A DNA stretch of 64,000 nucleotides from Marinobacter daqiaonensis (GTDB lineage Bacteria > Pseudomonadota > Gammaproteobacteria > Pseudomonadales > Oleiphilaceae). Positions within the stretch are counted from its first letter, which is position 1, and each line of letters begins with the position of its first letter. Below the pieces are notes generated by a model. That model saw only the letters and a program-made list of their open reading frames with translations, had not been told where the DNA came from and did not search any database. Shown here piece by piece: positions 45,629 to 59,828 of this stretch. Where the stretch lies: positions 62,001-126,000 of the forward strand of contig NZ_FOYW01000004.1 in assembly GCF_900115285.1 (NCBI RefSeq), written 5' to 3'. The position numbers and the translations under genes are program-made.

Positions 45629-46174
45629 ATGGCACGACAGCATGCATTCAAAGCCTCTCTGGCAGCCTTCCTGGTTTCCGCTCTGGCTGGCTGCACCCAG
45701 GACACCGGTTTTTCGGATCTGGACCGTTTCATGGAGGAAACACGGGCCAAGCCCCGGGGACATGTGGAACCCTTGCCCGAGTTCAAGGCTTATGAGGCTT
45801 TCACCTACTCGGCGGCGGACCGTCGGTCGCCCTTCGAGCCCCCGATTGATGTCCAGTTGACCATGGTCGACCAGGCCCCGGAAAGCACCGTTGAGCCGGA
45901 CCTTGATCGCCCCCGCGAGGTGCTTGAAAACTACGGGTTGACCGAACTTGAGATGGTCGGGACACTCGCCAGCGCCGAAGGCAACCTGTTTGCCCTGATC
46001 GAAGACCCGGATGGGGGAATCCATCGAGTGCGTCGAGGCAACTACATGGGCAATAACTATGGCCGCATCATTGGAATCAGTGAGACCAGGGTGGAACTGC
46101 TGGAAATTGTACCCAACGGCCAGGGGGGATGGGTTGAGAGGCCCCGAACCCTGTCCCTGGAAGAAGAAGGCTAG
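45629..46174 (+). CDS. pilP: Type IV pilus lipoprotein PilP
   Basis: The 181-residue inner-membrane lipoprotein has a lipobox LAGC with Cys at residue 22. A proline-rich disordered stretch follows, then a C-terminal beta-sandwich (about 95-181) that contacts the PilQ secretin. I place the start at ATG 45629, eight bases after GGAG; a GTG at 45623 is in frame and overlaps pilO. It bridges PilN/PilO to PilQ. Confidence 0.93.
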   Translation: MARQHAFKASLAAFLVSALAGCTQDTGFSDLDRFMEETRAKPRGHVEPLPEFKAYEAFTYSAADRRSPFEPPIDVQLTMVDQAPESTVEPDLDRPREVLENYGLTELEMVGTLASAEGNLFALIEDPDGGIHRVRRGNYMGNNYGRIIGISETRVELLEIVPNGQGGWVERPRTLSLEEEG

Positions 46175-46186
46175 GGAGCGGCAGGC

Positions 46187-48331
46187 ATGAACAAACACAG
46201 AAACGCGCAAGTACAACAAGTTTTGGGGTCGAGGCTAGCGATGTTCAGAAAATTCACGGTATGGATGAGCGCGGCGACACTGGCAATGACAGCCAGTCTG
46301 GCCAATGCGGCAACGCTTCAGGACGTGGAGTTCTCCTCGCTCTCTGGCGACCGCACCGAAGTAGTGCTGAGTTTCGATGGCGTACCTCCAGAGCCCACGG
46401 GCTACACCATTGAAAGGCCCGCCCGGATTGCGATTGACCTGAGGGATACAGACAGTGCCCTCGACAGTCGCAATATGTCTCTGGGCGGTGGCAACACCCA
46501 GAGCATGACAGTGGTCGAAACCAAGGACAGAACCCGGCTTATCTTTAATCTGGTGGAATTGGCCCAGTACGAAACCCGGCGCGAAGGAAATCAGCTGGTG
46601 ATCACCATTGGTGACGGGGATGCCAGCGTGGCTGATGTGTCCTCAGCCTCTGGCAGGTCCGCGACTTCTGGCTCTTCCCGCTCTGGCGCAGCCTCTTCCT
46701 CATCGGTTTCCGGCGATGCCATCGCAGGCATCGATTTCCGCCGTGGGACCGATGGCGAAGGCCGAATCATCATCGACCTGTCCAATAGCCGTGTACCGGT
46801 GGCGTTGAGTGAACTCGGGGGTCGCATCCGCCTGGTAATGGACGACACCCAGGTGCCATCCGAGCTTCGTCGTCGATTGGATGTGACTGATTTCGCGACG
46901 CCGGTAACCCGCATCGATACCTACACGGAGGGCGGTGACGCAATTGTCGAGATTCATCCCGAGGGTGCCTATGACTACCTGGCGTACCAGGCCGGAGATC
47001 AGTTTACCGTCAGTGTAGAGCCGCTGACTGAAGAGGAGGCTGAGCGCCGCCGCGAGGAGAAGTTCCCCTACACCGGCGACAAGCTGTCTCTGAACTTCCA
47101 GGATATTGAAGTCCGCTCCGTTCTTCAGCTGATTGCCGATTTTACCGGTCTGAACCTGGTGGCCAGTGACACCGTATCCGGCAGCATCACCTTGCGCCTG
47201 CAGAACGTTCCCTGGGATCAGGCCCTCGACCTGATTCTCAAGACCAAGGGCCTGGACAAGCGCCAGATCGGTAACGTTCTGCTGGTGGCTCCCGCCGAGG
47301 AAATCGCTGCCCGGGAGCGCCTCGAGCTCGAAACCAGCAAGCAGATCGCCGAGCTTGCGCCGGTTCGCCTGGAAATTATCCAGGTCAACTACGCGAAAGC
47401 GTCAGATATCGTCGAGCTGATCCGGGCGGACGAGGAACTGATATCCGACCGTGGATTTATTTCGTCCGACGATCGCACCAACACCATCAGTGTTCGTGAA
47501 ACCTCTGAGAAGCTGGAAGAGATCCGTCGTCTGGTCAATACCTGGGATATTGCGGTGCGCCAGGTGTCCATCGAGGCCCGGATTGTGCGTGCCCAGACCA
47601 ATGTGGCGGAAAGTCTCGGCATTCGCTGGGGTGGCGCCGCCTACGACGTCAGCGGTGACGATGTTTTCACCGTGGGTGGCAGTCTTGGAACCCTTCAGGA
47701 GGCCCGTGATGCGGCGGCCGGAGGCAGTGGTGTCATCAATTTCCCGGACGCACTATCGGTGGATCTGGGCGTAACCGGTGACGGCGCATCATCCTTTGCC
47801 ATCGGCTGGGGCAGCTCCGACTTCCTGGTGGACCTGGAGCTGTCCGCCCTGGAAAGCGATGGCAAGGCGGAGCTTGTGTCGCAACCACGTGTTGTCACGG
47901 CCGACCGGCAAACCGCCACCATCAAGTCCGGTGAGGAAATCCCGTATCAGGAGGCGTCCTCCAGTGGTGCCACCTCGGTCTCTTTCAAGGAAGCGGTCCT
48001 GTCTCTGGAAGTTACCCCCCAGATTACGCCGGACAACAAGATCATCATGGATCTGCGCGTGAGCCAGGATTCCCGTGGTCAGGAAACCGCTGGTATCCCG
48101 AGCATCAACACCAACGAAGTGACTACCCAGGTACTGGTGGGCAATGGAGAAACCGTGGTACTCGGCGGCATCTTCCAGTCGGAGGTCTCCACGACCATTA
48201 CAAAGACTCCCTTCCTGGGTGACATCCCGTACGTGGGCGCACTGTTCCGTCGCACCAACAATATCGACGAGCGCAGTGAACTGCTGATTTTCATCACACC
48301 GAAGATCATGCGGGGGGATCTGGTCAACTGA
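46187..48331 (+). CDS. pilQ: Type IV pilus outer-membrane secretin PilQ
   Basis: The 714-residue secretin has a signal peptide, two peptidoglycan-binding AMIN domains (about 45-130 and 180-275) separated by a Ser-rich linker (150-180), the STN/N1 domains (285-480) and the secretin pore (about 490-710). The pore carries VTPQITPDNKIIMDLRVSQD near 610 and LGDIPYVGALFRR near 675. ATG 46187 gives a long n-region; the alternative ATG 46241 (MFRKFTVW) has GAGG eight bases upstream and a more usual signal length. PilQ is the pilus exit channel. Confidence 0.95.
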   Translation: MNKHRNAQVQQVLGSRLAMFRKFTVWMSAATLAMTASLANAATLQDVEFSSLSGDRTEVVLSFDGVPPEPTGYTIERPARIAIDLRDTDSALDSRNMSLGGGNTQSMTVVETKDRTRLIFNLVELAQYETRREGNQLVITIGDGDASVADVSSASGRSATSGSSRSGAASSSSVSGDAIAGIDFRRGTDGEGRIIIDLSNSRVPVALSELGGRIRLVMDDTQVPSELRRRLDVTDFATPVTRIDTYTEGGDAIVEIHPEGAYDYLAYQAGDQFTVSVEPLTEEEAERRREEKFPYTGDKLSLNFQDIEVRSVLQLIADFTGLNLVASDTVSGSITLRLQNVPWDQALDLILKTKGLDKRQIGNVLLVAPAEEIAARERLELETSKQIAELAPVRLEIIQVNYAKASDIVELIRADEELISDRGFISSDDRTNTISVRETSEKLEEIRRLVNTWDIAVRQVSIEARIVRAQTNVAESLGIRWGGAAYDVSGDDVFTVGGSLGTLQEARDAAAGGSGVINFPDALSVDLGVTGDGASSFAIGWGSSDFLVDLELSALESDGKAELVSQPRVVTADRQTATIKSGEEIPYQEASSSGATSVSFKEAVLSLEVTPQITPDNKIIMDLRVSQDSRGQETAGIPSINTNEVTTQVLVGNGETVVLGGIFQSEVSTTITKTPFLGDIPYVGALFRRTNNIDERSELLIFITPKIMRGDLVN

Positions 48332-48346
48332 CCCGGTTCCAAGCTG

Positions 48347-48379
48347 AAAAAGCCGCCGCGTGACACCGGCGGCTTTTTT
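48347..48379 (+). terminator. Rho-independent terminator after pilQ
   Basis: GCCGCCG (48352-48358) pairs with CGGCGGC (48367-48373), preceded by an A-run and followed by six T residues. It separates the pil operon from aroK, which starts 46 bases later. Confidence 0.88.
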
Positions 48380-48424
48380 GCGTTTGTGGTATCCTCAGCG
48401 GCCTGTAGAGTCGGGAGCGTAACA

Positions 48425-48991
48425 ATGCCGTTACCAAAACGAATTGTGCTGGTTGGCCCCATGGGAGCCGGGAAAAGCACTATCGGACGCCATCTTGCCA
48501 GGGAGCTCGGATACCGTTTTCTGGATACGGATCGTATGATCGAGGAGCGTTGCGGGGCGGACATTCCCTGGATTTTTGACGTTGAGGGTGAAGAGGGCTT
48601 TCGTCAGCGGGAGTCGGCAATGATCCGGGAGCTGGCGGACACGGGTGCCTCGGTGCTGGCAACTGGTGGCGGTGCGGTGATGAAGCAGGAGAACCTGCCC
48701 TGGCTGAAACACGATGCCATAGTGGTCTACCTCAAAGCCTCCCTGGAGCAGCAGATCGAACGTACACGCAAAGACCGCAATCGGCCGCTGCTTCAGAACG
48801 AGGATCCCGAGGGTGTGTTACGTCGGCTGTTCGAGTTACGGGACCCCATCTATACCGAACTGGCCGACGTAGTAATGCAGACAGACCGGAAGAGCCCGAG
48901 GCTGGTGGTACGCCAGATCATAAACCGTCTGAACCCCCGAACACCAAGGCAGCGTCGCAAAGTGAACAAAGAGGATAGAAATCATGCCTGA
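48425..48991 (+). CDS. aroK: Shikimate kinase
   Basis: The 188-residue P-loop kinase has Walker [10 protein letters not shown] near residue 12, the shikimate-binding Asp in LDTDRMIE near 34, [11 protein letters not shown] near 60 and the GGGAV loop near 82. It phosphorylates shikimate for chorismate synthesis. ATG 48425 is preceded by GGGAG; the frame is open to 48386. The protein's C-terminal tail is basic and longer than in E. coli AroK. It overlaps aroB by eight bases. Confidence 0.95.
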   Translation: MPLPKRIVLVGPMGAGKSTIGRHLARELGYRFLDTDRMIEERCGADIPWIFDVEGEEGFRQRESAMIRELADTGASVLATGGGAVMKQENLPWLKHDAIVVYLKASLEQQIERTRKDRNRPLLQNEDPEGVLRRLFELRDPIYTELADVVMQTDRKSPRLVVRQIINRLNPRTPRQRRKVNKEDRNHA

Positions 48992-50072
48992 AGTGTTTCG
49001 GGAACTCCGGGTGGAGTTGGAAGAGCGCGCCTATCCCATTCTTATTGGCAAGGGATTACTTGGGCACCGCGATCTGACACCGTTCGTTTCCGGCAGGCAG
49101 ATCATGATCGTCACCAACACGACGGTGGCGCCCCTGTACCTGGAAAGCGCCAAGCAGAGTTTTCCCGGCTGCCAGGTAGATGAGGTCATATTGCCGGACG
49201 GCGAGGTCCACAAGAACTGGGAGGTCCTGAACCGGATTTTCGATGCGTTGCTCGAAAAACGGCATTCACGAAAGACTACGCTGGTGGCGTTGGGCGGGGG
49301 CGTGGTCGGCGATATGACCGGTTTTGCGGCTGCCTGTTATCAGCGGGGGGTTGGTTTTATCCAGATCCCCACCACGTTACTGGCCCAGGTGGATTCTTCA
49401 GTGGGGGGCAAGACCGGCATCAATCATCCGCTCGGCAAGAACATGATCGGGGCCTTCCATCAGCCAGGTTGCGTTCTCATTGATACCGACACCCTGAAGA
49501 CCCTCCCGGCTCGTGAAGTCTCCGCGGGCCTTGCGGAAGTCATCAAATACGGATTTATCCAGGACCGGGAGTTTATTGGCTGGCTGGAAGAGAACATTGG
49601 CGCATTGAAAGCGCTCGATGCGAGAGCGCTGACCGAGGCCATCTATCGCTCCTGCCGCTGTAAAGCCGATGTGGTGGCCAAGGACGAACGGGAAGGGGGG
49701 CTGCGTGCAATTCTCAACCTTGGCCATACCTTTGGCCACGCCATTGAGACCCATGCGGGCTACGGTAACTGGCTTCATGGCGAAGCCGTTGGCGCAGGTA
49801 TGGTGATGGCAGCCCACCTTTCCCTTCGACTGGGCACCCTCACCGAGGAGGAATACCGTCGGGTGGAGTCCATTGTGGCCGCTGCGGAGTTACCTATGCG
49901 GGCCCCTGAGGGCATGACGCCCCGGAATTTTCTGGATTTGATGGCGGTGGATAAGAAGAATGTGGATGGCAATCTTCGCCTGGTGCTCCTGCGTTCCCTC
50001 GGTGATGCCGAGGTAACAGCGGATTTCCCTCAGTCAGAATTGATGTCAACACTGGAAGCGTTCTGTAAGTGA
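48984..50072 (+). CDS. aroB: 3-dehydroquinate synthase
   Basis: The 362-residue NAD- and metal-dependent enzyme shows [20 protein letters not shown] near residue 72, the glycine-rich [14 protein letters not shown] near 101, [20 protein letters not shown] near 137 and the metal-binding His residues in [10 protein letters not shown] near 248. It makes 3-dehydroquinate from DAHP, the second step of the shikimate pathway. Its gene overlaps aroK by eight bases and is followed by damX after 31 bases. This aroK-aroB-damX order is general in gammaproteobacteria. Confidence 0.96.
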   Translation: MPEVFRELRVELEERAYPILIGKGLLGHRDLTPFVSGRQIMIVTNTTVAPLYLESAKQSFPGCQVDEVILPDGEVHKNWEVLNRIFDALLEKRHSRKTTLVALGGGVVGDMTGFAAACYQRGVGFIQIPTTLLAQVDSSVGGKTGINHPLGKNMIGAFHQPGCVLIDTDTLKTLPAREVSAGLAEVIKYGFIQDREFIGWLEENIGALKALDARALTEAIYRSCRCKADVVAKDEREGGLRAILNLGHTFGHAIETHAGYGNWLHGEAVGAGMVMAAHLSLRLGTLTEEEYRRVESIVAAAELPMRAPEGMTPRNFLDLMAVDKKNVDGNLRLVLLRSLGDAEVTADFPQSELMSTLEAFCK

Positions 50073-50103
50073 GGTTGTTCCGGCACAGGAGACGGGCGAG
50101 GGA

Positions 50104-51579
<1,476 letters not shown>

Positions 51580-51648
51580 GCGACGTCTGAGGCGTCTGCT
51601 TTGGCCCTCTCACAACAGCCAGCGAGGGCTGGTTGCACCATCTTAAAT

Positions 51649-51677
51649 TTGTGTACGTATTTTCACGTGTGTAAAAT
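51649..51677 (+). promoter_or_regulatory. Possible promoter of gltBD
   Basis: TTGTGT (51649-51654) and TAAAAT (51672-51677) are separated by 17 bases; the -10 is 5 of 6 and the -35 is 3 of 6. The spacer contains ACGT twice (ACGTATTTTCACGT), a small inverted repeat that could be a regulator site. It is 93 bases before the gltB ATG. Confidence 0.45.
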
Positions 51678-51769
51678 AGCCAGCCCTTTTTTTCAGTGTT
51701 GGCGAATTTGTGCACTGTGAAGGTGCGCGCATCGCCGATTGAAAAGCATTTCCACGCGAGAGAACGCTT

Positions 51770-54700
51770 ATGATGACAGGTTTGTATCATCCCGATGAAT
51801 TCAGGGACAACTGTGGCTTTGGCCTGATCGCGCACATGAAAGGCGAGGCGAGCCACAAGTTGTTGCAAACTGCCATCGAGTCGCTGACCTGCATGACCCA
51901 CCGAGGTGGTATCGCTGCAGACGGTAAGACCGGCGATGGTTGTGGTCTCCTGATCCAGAGCCCCGATGGTTTTCTGCGCAAGGCAGCCGAGGCCGCTTTC
52001 GGCAAGAAGCCGGGGGACCTCTTTGCGGTGGGTCAGATTTTCCTGAGCCCTGATAGTGCCAAGGCGGAAGCCGGACGGAAGGCGATTGAGCAGAACCTGA
52101 GCGACCGGGGACTTGAAGTCCTGGGTTGGCGGGAGGTGCCGACCGACCCCTCCTGCCTTGGCCCCATGGCCAAGGATTGCCTGCCGCTGATAGAGCAGTT
52201 TTTTGTTGGACCCGGCAAGTCCGTGGATGAGCGGCAGTTTGCCATCGACCTGTTCGTTGGCCGCAGGCTCGTGGAAAGAGACATGGCGGAGGACGAGGAA
52301 TTCTATATTTGCAGTCTTTCCCATAAGACCCTTTCCTATAAAGGTCTGATGATGCCGGCGGACCTGACCCGGTTCTATCCGGATCTGGGTGATCCGGACC
52401 TGGAGACCGCCATCTGTGTTTTCCACCAGCGGTTCTCCACCAATACCATGCCCAAGTGGCCCCTGGCGCAACCGTTCCGCTATCTGGCGCACAATGGCGA
52501 AATCAATACCATTTCCGGTAACCGTAACTGGGCCCTTGCCCGGGCGGCAAAGTTCGAGGCTCCGGACCTGCCAGACCTGAAGACCCTCCAGCCCCTGGTC
52601 AACCTGACCGGGTCCGATTCCTCCAGCATGGACAACATGCTGGAAGTTCTGCTGGCCGGCGGTGTCGACCTGTTCCGGGCGGTCCGGATGATGATCCCGC
52701 CGGCGTGGCAGAACGTCGACACCATGGACTCGGAACTGCGGGCCTTTTACGAATATAACTCCATGCACATGGAGCCCTGGGACGGGCCGGCTGGCCTGGT
52801 GCTGTCGGATGGTCGCTACGCAGTCTGCATGCTGGACCGTAACGGTCTCCGGCCTGCCCGCTGGGTGGTGACCAAGGATGATTTCATTACCCTGGCCTCC
52901 GAGATCGGCACCTACGGCTACAAGCCGGAAGATGTGGTGGCCAAAGGCCGGGTCGGTCCGGGCCAGATGCTTGCCATTGACACTGAGAGCGGTGAGGTGC
53001 TCCATACCCAGGACGTCGACAAGCGCCTCAAGAGCGCCCAGCCCTACAAGAAGTGGTTGCGGGAAAATGCCCTGAGGGTGGAGTCCACGCTGAACACCGC
53101 CACGCCCCAGTTCACGCTTATGGACAACGATGAGCTCCAGGTACACCAGAAAATGTTCATGGTGACCTACGAGGAGCGGGACCAGGTCCTGCGGCCGCTG
53201 GCGGAAAATGGCCAGGAGGCGGTCGGCTCCATGGGTGACGATACGCCAATGGCGGTTCTCTCCAGCAAGGTGCGCCATGTGGCGGACTATTTCCGTCAGA
53301 AGTTTGCCCAGGTCACCAACCCGGCCATTGACCCCCTGCGGGAGGCCGTGGTGATGTCACTGGAGACCTGCCTGGGCGCCGAGCAGAACGTGTTCCAGGA
53401 GACTGCGGAACACGCCAATCGTCTTATCCTCACCACGCCAGTGCTTTCGCCGGCCAAATTCCTTCGCATTGAAGGCAACGAGCGGCCGGGGTTCGAAGTG
53501 GCCAAGATCCGCCTTGGCTACAGTCCTGAGCGGGGTCTCGAAAAGGCGATCGAGGATATCTGCGAAGCGTCCGAGAAAGCGGTCCGCAGCGGCAAGGTGT
53601 TGCTGATCCTGTCGGACAAGGACCTGAAGGAAGGGGACCTGCCGGTGAGTTCCCTGATGGCCACCGGCGCCGTCCATCACCATCTGGTCCGTGAGGGGCT
53701 GCGGTGTGATTCCAATATCATTGTGGAAACCGGCTGGGCGCGTGATCCGCACCACTTCGCGGTGCTGTTCGGGTTTGGTGCCACAGCGGTCTACCCCTAT
53801 CTGGCCTATCAGGTCATCAACGATCTTATTCGTACCGGCGAGATGCTGATCGATCCGATCGATGCCAAGAACAACTACCGCAAGGGCATCAACAAAGGCC
53901 TGCTGAAGATCCTGTCCAAGATGGGTATCTCGACGATTACCTCCTATCGAGGAGCCCAGCTTTTCGAAGCCGTCGGCATTGCTGATGAGGTGGTGGATCT
54001 GTGTTTCAAGGGTGTACCAAGCCGGATTCAGGGTGCAACCTTCTTCGACTTCCAGCAGGATCAGGAACAGCTGGCCGCCACAGCCTGGAAGCGCCGCAAG
54101 ACCATCACCCAGGGCGGCCTGCTCAAATACGTTCATGGCCAGGAGTATCACGCATTTAACCCCGATGTGGTGGGTACGCTGCAGCAGGCTGTCAGCAGTG
54201 GCGACTACGGCCAGTATCAGGAGTACGCCGGACTGGTGAATTCCCGGCCCGTGGCAACGCTCCGCGACCTTCTGGTATTCCGCGGGGACATCAAGGCGAT
54301 CGACCTGTCGGAAGTTGAGCCCGTGGAAAATATCTTCCCGCGCTTCGACTCCGCTGCCATGTCACTGGGTGCGCTGTCGCCGGAAGCTCATGAAGCCCTG
54401 GCCGTGGCCATGAACACACTTGGCGGGCGCTCCAATTCGGGCGAGGGCGGGGAGGATCCGGCCCGTTACGGCACCGAGAAACGCTCCAAGATCAAGCAGG
54501 TGGCCTCCGGCCGTTTTGGCGTGACCGCCGAGTATCTGCGCAGTGCCGATGTCATGCAGATCAAGGTGGCCCAGGGTGCCAAGCCCGGGGAAGGCGGTCA
54601 GCTGCCGGGTGGTAAGGTGAACGCGCTGATCGCGCGGCTGCGGTATTCCGTGCCCGGCGTGACCCTGATCTCTCCGCCACCGCACCACGATATCTATTCC

Positions 54701-56221
54701 ATCGAGGATCTGGCGCAGCTGATTTTCGACCTCAAGCAGGTCAACCCGAAGGCCCTGGTCTCCGTCAAACTGGTTTCCGAACCGGGCGTGGGGACCATCG
54801 CCGCCGGTGTGGCCAAGGCCTACGCGGACCTGATTACCGTCTCAGGTTACGATGGCGGAACCGCTGCCAGCCCTCTGACATCAATCCGCTACGCCGGTTC
54901 TCCCTGGGAGCTGGGCCTGGCCGAGACCCAGCAGGCACTGCGTGCCAATGATCTTCGTGGCAAGATTCGTCTGCAGACCGATGGTGGCATCAAGACCGGC
55001 CTGGACGTGGTAAAGGCTGCGATTCTCGGCGCAGAAAGCTTTGGCTTTGGCACCACACCGATGGTGGCGCTGGGCTGCAAGTACCTGCGAATCTGTCATC
55101 TCAATAACTGCGCAACCGGTGTTGCCACCCAGGACGAGTATCTGCGCGAGGAGCACTTCAAGGGTACCGTGGAAATGGCCATGAACTTCTTCCGCTTTGT
55201 GGCGGAAGAAACCCGGGAGTGGATGGCGAAGCTGGGTGTTCGTAACCTGGAAGAGCTGGTCGGCCGCATTGACCTGCTGGAGCGGCTGCCAGGACAGACC
55301 GAGCGTCAGAAGCGACTCGACCTCAGCCACCTGTTGCATAACGATCATATTCCGGCGGACAAGCCTCACACCTGCCAGGTGGAGAGAAACCAGCCGTTCG
55401 ATGAGGGCGCTCTGGCGGAAAGGATGGTGAAGGATACCGCCGGCGCCATTGCCAATCAGTCCGGTGGAACCTGGGAGTACACGGTCACCAATTGCGACCG
55501 CTCCATTGGTGCCCGCCTGTCGGGTGAGATTGCCCAGGCCCATGGTAATCAGGGCATGGCAGGAAATCCCATTGTGCTGAACCTGACCGGCACCGCAGGC
55601 CAGAGTTTCGGCGTCTGGAACGTGGGCGGTCTTCACATGCACCTTGAGGGAGATGCCAACGACTACGTGGGCAAGGGCATGACCGGCGGCAAACTGGTGG
55701 TCCGTCCGCCGGCCGTCAGTACGTTCAAGTCCCAGGAAACCGCTATTGTCGGTAACACCTGCCTCTATGGCGCCACCGGTGGCAAGCTGTTCGCCGCGGG
55801 TACCGCTGGCGAGCGCTTCGGTGTCCGTAATTCCGGGGCCCATGCGGTCGTCGAGGGTGCGGGCGACCACTGCTGCGAATACATGACCGGTGGCCTTGTT
55901 GCGGTACTTGGCAGTTGCGGCCACAACTTCGGGGCCGGCATGACGGGCGGTTTCGCCTATGTGCTGGATCAGAACAACACCTTCGTGGACAAGTACAACC
56001 ACGAGTTGGTGGAGATTCAGCGGATTTCCAGTGAGGATATGGAGCCTTACCGTAACCACCTGCGCAGCGTTATCCGCGAACACGTGGATGAGACCGGCAG
56101 CGAGTGGGCAGGCCATATCCTTGATAATTTCGACGACTTTTTGGGCCGGTTCTGGCTGGTCAAGCCCAAGGCCGCAAGTCTTAAGAGTCTGTTGGCCACT
56201 ACCCGGGCGCGTCCGGAATAA
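51770..56221 (+). CDS. gltB: Glutamate synthase (NADPH) large subunit
   Basis: The 1483-residue subunit has an N-terminal glutamine amidotransferase domain. Its nucleophile is Cys in [14 protein letters not shown] near residue 15, exposed after propeptide cleavage. The central domain and the FMN-binding synthase barrel follow, with the 3Fe-4S ligands in [15 protein letters not shown] near residue 1103, and the beta-helix GXGXG domain closes the protein. It makes two glutamates from glutamine and 2-oxoglutarate. Two ATGs (51770, 51773) begin the frame. gltD follows after 84 bases. Confidence 0.97.
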   Translation: MMTGLYHPDEFRDNCGFGLIAHMKGEASHKLLQTAIESLTCMTHRGGIAADGKTGDGCGLLIQSPDGFLRKAAEAAFGKKPGDLFAVGQIFLSPDSAKAEAGRKAIEQNLSDRGLEVLGWREVPTDPSCLGPMAKDCLPLIEQFFVGPGKSVDERQFAIDLFVGRRLVERDMAEDEEFYICSLSHKTLSYKGLMMPADLTRFYPDLGDPDLETAICVFHQRFSTNTMPKWPLAQPFRYLAHNGEINTISGNRNWALARAAKFEAPDLPDLKTLQPLVNLTGSDSSSMDNMLEVLLAGGVDLFRAVRMMIPPAWQNVDTMDSELRAFYEYNSMHMEPWDGPAGLVLSDGRYAVCMLDRNGLRPARWVVTKDDFITLASEIGTYGYKPEDVVAKGRVGPGQMLAIDTESGEVLHTQDVDKRLKSAQPYKKWLRENALRVESTLNTATPQFTLMDNDELQVHQKMFMVTYEERDQVLRPLAENGQEAVGSMGDDTPMAVLSSKVRHVADYFRQKFAQVTNPAIDPLREAVVMSLETCLGAEQNVFQETAEHANRLILTTPVLSPAKFLRIEGNERPGFEVAKIRLGYSPERGLEKAIEDICEASEKAVRSGKVLLILSDKDLKEGDLPVSSLMATGAVHHHLVREGLRCDSNIIVETGWARDPHHFAVLFGFGATAVYPYLAYQVINDLIRTGEMLIDPIDAKNNYRKGINKGLLKILSKMGISTITSYRGAQLFEAVGIADEVVDLCFKGVPSRIQGATFFDFQQDQEQLAATAWKRRKTITQGGLLKYVHGQEYHAFNPDVVGTLQQAVSSGDYGQYQEYAGLVNSRPVATLRDLLVFRGDIKAIDLSEVEPVENIFPRFDSAAMSLGALSPEAHEALAVAMNTLGGRSNSGEGGEDPARYGTEKRSKIKQVASGRFGVTAEYLRSADVMQIKVAQGAKPGEGGQLPGGKVNALIARLRYSVPGVTLISPPPHHDIYSIEDLAQLIFDLKQVNPKALVSVKLVSEPGVGTIAAGVAKAYADLITVSGYDGGTAASPLTSIRYAGSPWELGLAETQQALRANDLRGKIRLQTDGGIKTGLDVVKAAILGAESFGFGTTPMVALGCKYLRICHLNNCATGVATQDEYLREEHFKGTVEMAMNFFRFVAEETREWMAKLGVRNLEELVGRIDLLERLPGQTERQKRLDLSHLLHNDHIPADKPHTCQVERNQPFDEGALAERMVKDTAGAIANQSGGTWEYTVTNCDRSIGARLSGEIAQAHGNQGMAGNPIVLNLTGTAGQSFGVWNVGGLHMHLEGDANDYVGKGMTGGKLVVRPPAVSTFKSQETAIVGNTCLYGATGGKLFAAGTAGERFGVRNSGAHAVVEGAGDHCCEYMTGGLVAVLGSCGHNFGAGMTGGFAYVLDQNNTFVDKYNHELVEIQRISSEDMEPYRNHLRSVIREHVDETGSEWAGHILDNFDDFLGRFWLVKPKAASLKSLLATTRARPE

Positions 56222-56287
56222 AACGGAGCCCGGCAGCAGGTCTTCAAGGCCGGACCCGGCATCCGTGGTCCGGCCCGTCGAAATTAA

Positions 56288-57724
<1,437 letters not shown>

Positions 57725-57751
57725 TCCGGATTTCATCTGAGGGGTATCAGG

Positions 57752-57784
57752 AAGGGCGGCTCTGAACACAGGGTCGCCTTTTTT
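57752..57784 (+). terminator. Probable terminator after gltD
   Basis: AAGGGCGGCTCT pairs with AGGGTCGCCTT, with one bulged G and two G-T wobbles, followed by T residues 57779-57784. It ends the gltBD transcript before hemE. Confidence 0.7.
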
Positions 57785-57899
57785 ATCGTCTCAAACGCGT
57801 TATCATTGCGGGCCTGACTGAACCGACTCCAGAGCCCGGGGCCCCTGTCCTCCTGCAGCAGGACGGTCCGGGCTTTCACTATGCCGATCAGGAATTCTT

Positions 57900-58955
57900 A
57901 TGAGCGAACTGAAAAACGACCGCTTCCTCCGCGCCCTGATGCGCCAGCCTGTGGACCGTACGCCAGTGTGGATGATGCGCCAGGCCGGCCGTTACCTTCC
58001 GGAGTACCGCGCCACTCGCGCCAAGGCAGGGGATTTTTTGAGCCTGTGCAAGAACACTCCCCTGGCCTGCGAGGTGACGATGCAGCCCCTGGAGCGCTAT
58101 CCGCTGGATGCGGCCATTCTGTTTTCGGACATCCTGACGATTCCCGATGCTCTGGGGCTTGGTCTTTATTTCGAAACAGGCGAAGGTCCCAAGTTCAGGA
58201 ACGTGATTCGTTCCGAGGCCGATGTGGCGGCTTTGCCGACCTTGAAGGCGGAGGTGGATCTGGACTATGTAATGAATGCGGTGTCCACCATTCGCCGCGA
58301 ACTGAACGGTCGTGTCCCTCTGATCGGCTTTTCAGGAAGCCCCTGGACCCTGGCCACCTATATGGTCGAGGGCAGCTCGTCAAAGGACTTCCGTGAAGCC
58401 AAGAAACTGATGTATGGCCAGCCCGAGGTGATGCATCGCTTGCTGGACCACCTCGCCGACTCGGTCATCGACTATCTTAACGGCCAGATCAGGGCGGGCG
58501 CCCAGGCCGTGCAGATCTTCGATACCTGGGGTGGAGTGCTGAGCAGCTGGGCCTATCAGGAGTTCTCCCTGGCCTATATGAAGAAGATCGCGAATGGCCT
58601 GATCCGAGAAAACGATGGCCGCCGGGTACCGTTGATCATCTTCACCAAGAACGGCGGCCAGTGGCTGGAGTCGATGGCGGAGTCCGGCGCGGACGCCCTG
58701 GGTCTGGACTGGACTACCGATATCGGCAATGCCCGGGCACGGGTCGGTGACCGGGTGGCCCTGCAGGGCAATATGGATCCGGCGATGCTTTACGCTCCGA
58801 AGGAACGTATTCGCGAAGAGGTGGCGGACATTCTGAAGCGCTACGGTACAGGTCCCGGTCATATCTTCAATCTGGGGCATGGTATTACGCCAGATGTGGA
58901 TCCTGAGCATGCCGGGGCGTTTATTGAGGCGGTTGTTGAATTGAGTGGGGAGTAA
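57900..58955 (+). CDS. hemE: Uroporphyrinogen decarboxylase
   Basis: The 351-residue enzyme decarboxylates uroporphyrinogen III to coproporphyrinogen III in heme synthesis. Signature 1 ([16 protein letters not shown], near 21-36) and signature 2 ([16 protein letters not shown], near 140-155) are both intact, including the conserved Arg residues. It follows gltD at a distance and has its own promoter region. Its gene is followed by palindromic repeat copy B. Confidence 0.97.
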   Translation: MSELKNDRFLRALMRQPVDRTPVWMMRQAGRYLPEYRATRAKAGDFLSLCKNTPLACEVTMQPLERYPLDAAILFSDILTIPDALGLGLYFETGEGPKFRNVIRSEADVAALPTLKAEVDLDYVMNAVSTIRRELNGRVPLIGFSGSPWTLATYMVEGSSSKDFREAKKLMYGQPEVMHRLLDHLADSVIDYLNGQIRAGAQAVQIFDTWGGVLSSWAYQEFSLAYMKKIANGLIRENDGRRVPLIIFTKNGGQWLESMAESGADALGLDWTTDIGNARARVGDRVALQGNMDPAMLYAPKERIREEVADILKRYGTGPGHIFNLGHGITPDVDPEHAGAFIEAVVELSGE

Positions 58956-59009
58956 GTACCACCGCTAGACTCCAAATCGTCAGGCTTGGCGCCAGTGGCC
59001 ATGAGGTCT

Positions 59010-59155
59010 ATAACACTTTTCCAGACACCCTCCGTAAGTACCTCCCTGGCCGGTTTTTGCTCCTGCAAAACCGGCATTTCCGTCTTCCATGGCGGTCATG
59101 GATCCCGACGAGCGCCGTCCCTGGCGCTCGTCGGTCTGAAAAACAATTCTCAACC
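59010..59155 (+). repeat. Nested palindromic intergenic repeat, copy B
   Basis: The left arm TAACACTTTTCCAGAC (59011-59026) and right arm GTCTGAAAAACAATTCTCAA (from 59134) are degenerate versions of copy A's arms. Inside are a perfect 11-bp hairpin CGACGAGCGCC (59106-59116) / GGCGCTCGTCG (59123-59133) and a second hairpin CCGGTTTTTGC/GCAAAACCGG near 59051-59072. It has the same orientation as copy A. It lies 54 bases after hemE and accounts for much of the gap 58956-59295. Confidence 0.75.
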
Positions 59156-59295
59156 TGATGACCGTCCCATTTTTTCCAAGAGCGGTAGCTTGTTGCTCGG
59201 TCCATCATCTCGTGCTGATCCGTAATGTGATGGAATCGAAACTCCGAGAGGTCTATAGTCGGGAAAAGACTAAAGATCGACCCGGGAGCAAGGAC

Positions 59296-59664
59296 GTGGA
59301 AGAAAAAAAACCCGAGAAACGCCGCTTTCAGCGAATCCAGTTTGATGCACCCTGTGAGCTTTACTGTCGGGAAGATATGCAGACAGCAGAGGTCCTCGAC
59401 ATTTCTCTCAAGGGCGTACTGGTTAGTCGACCCGCTGGCTGGGTGGCCTCACAGGGTGACTCCTGTGAACTGACAATTCACCTGAATGACCACGAAAGCG
59501 CCATTGTCGTGGCCGCGACTCTGCGTCACCTGGAATCGGACCGGTTGGGCTTCAAGATCGATTACATTGACCTGGAAAGCGCCTCTCACCTGAAACGGTT
59601 GGTGGAGCTCAATCTGGGAGATGCGGAGCTTCTGGAGCGAGAGCTTTTGCATTTGCTCAGATAG
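59296..59664 (+). CDS. PilZ-domain protein (probable c-di-GMP receptor)
   Basis: The product has a basic N-terminus KRRFQRIQFD (RxxxR c-di-GMP motif) and DISLKGVLV (DxSxxG), the two signature motifs of PilZ domains, followed by the six-stranded barrel and a C-terminal helix. I prefer GTG 59296 (122 residues), which follows GGGAG by seven bases. ATG 59230 would add 22 residues but has no ribosome-binding site. A -10-like TATAGT at 59254-59259 would fit a transcript starting after that ATG. It is an isolated single-domain protein. Palindromic repeats flank it on both sides in opposite orientations. Confidence 0.8.
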   Translation: MEEKKPEKRRFQRIQFDAPCELYCREDMQTAEVLDISLKGVLVSRPAGWVASQGDSCELTIHLNDHESAIVVAATLRHLESDRLGFKIDYIDLESASHLKRLVELNLGDAELLERELLHLLR

Positions 59665-59701
59665 GCTTTGTGAGTTAACCCGCAAGTTAGACAAGGAGGT
59701 A

Positions 59702-59785
59702 AGTTGAGAACGTTTTTCCGGACCGTCGAGCCCTGCACGGATGTACTTGCGGGGCGTGTCCGGGAAAACGTTATCGACTTGACTC
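59702..59785 (-). repeat. Nested palindromic intergenic repeat, copy C
   Basis: The left arm TTGAGAACGTTTTTCCGGAC (59704-59723) and right arm GTCCGGGAAAACGTTATC (59758-59775) pair over most of their length. Read on the minus strand the element matches copies A and B, so it is inverted relative to copy B on the other side of the PilZ gene. It is shorter than A and lacks the strong inner hairpin. It sits between convergent PilZ and radA genes. Confidence 0.7.
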
Positions 59786-59828
59786 CGACCGGCACGCTAC
59801 CTGAAGTCTTTTTGCGGTGGCCAGACAA

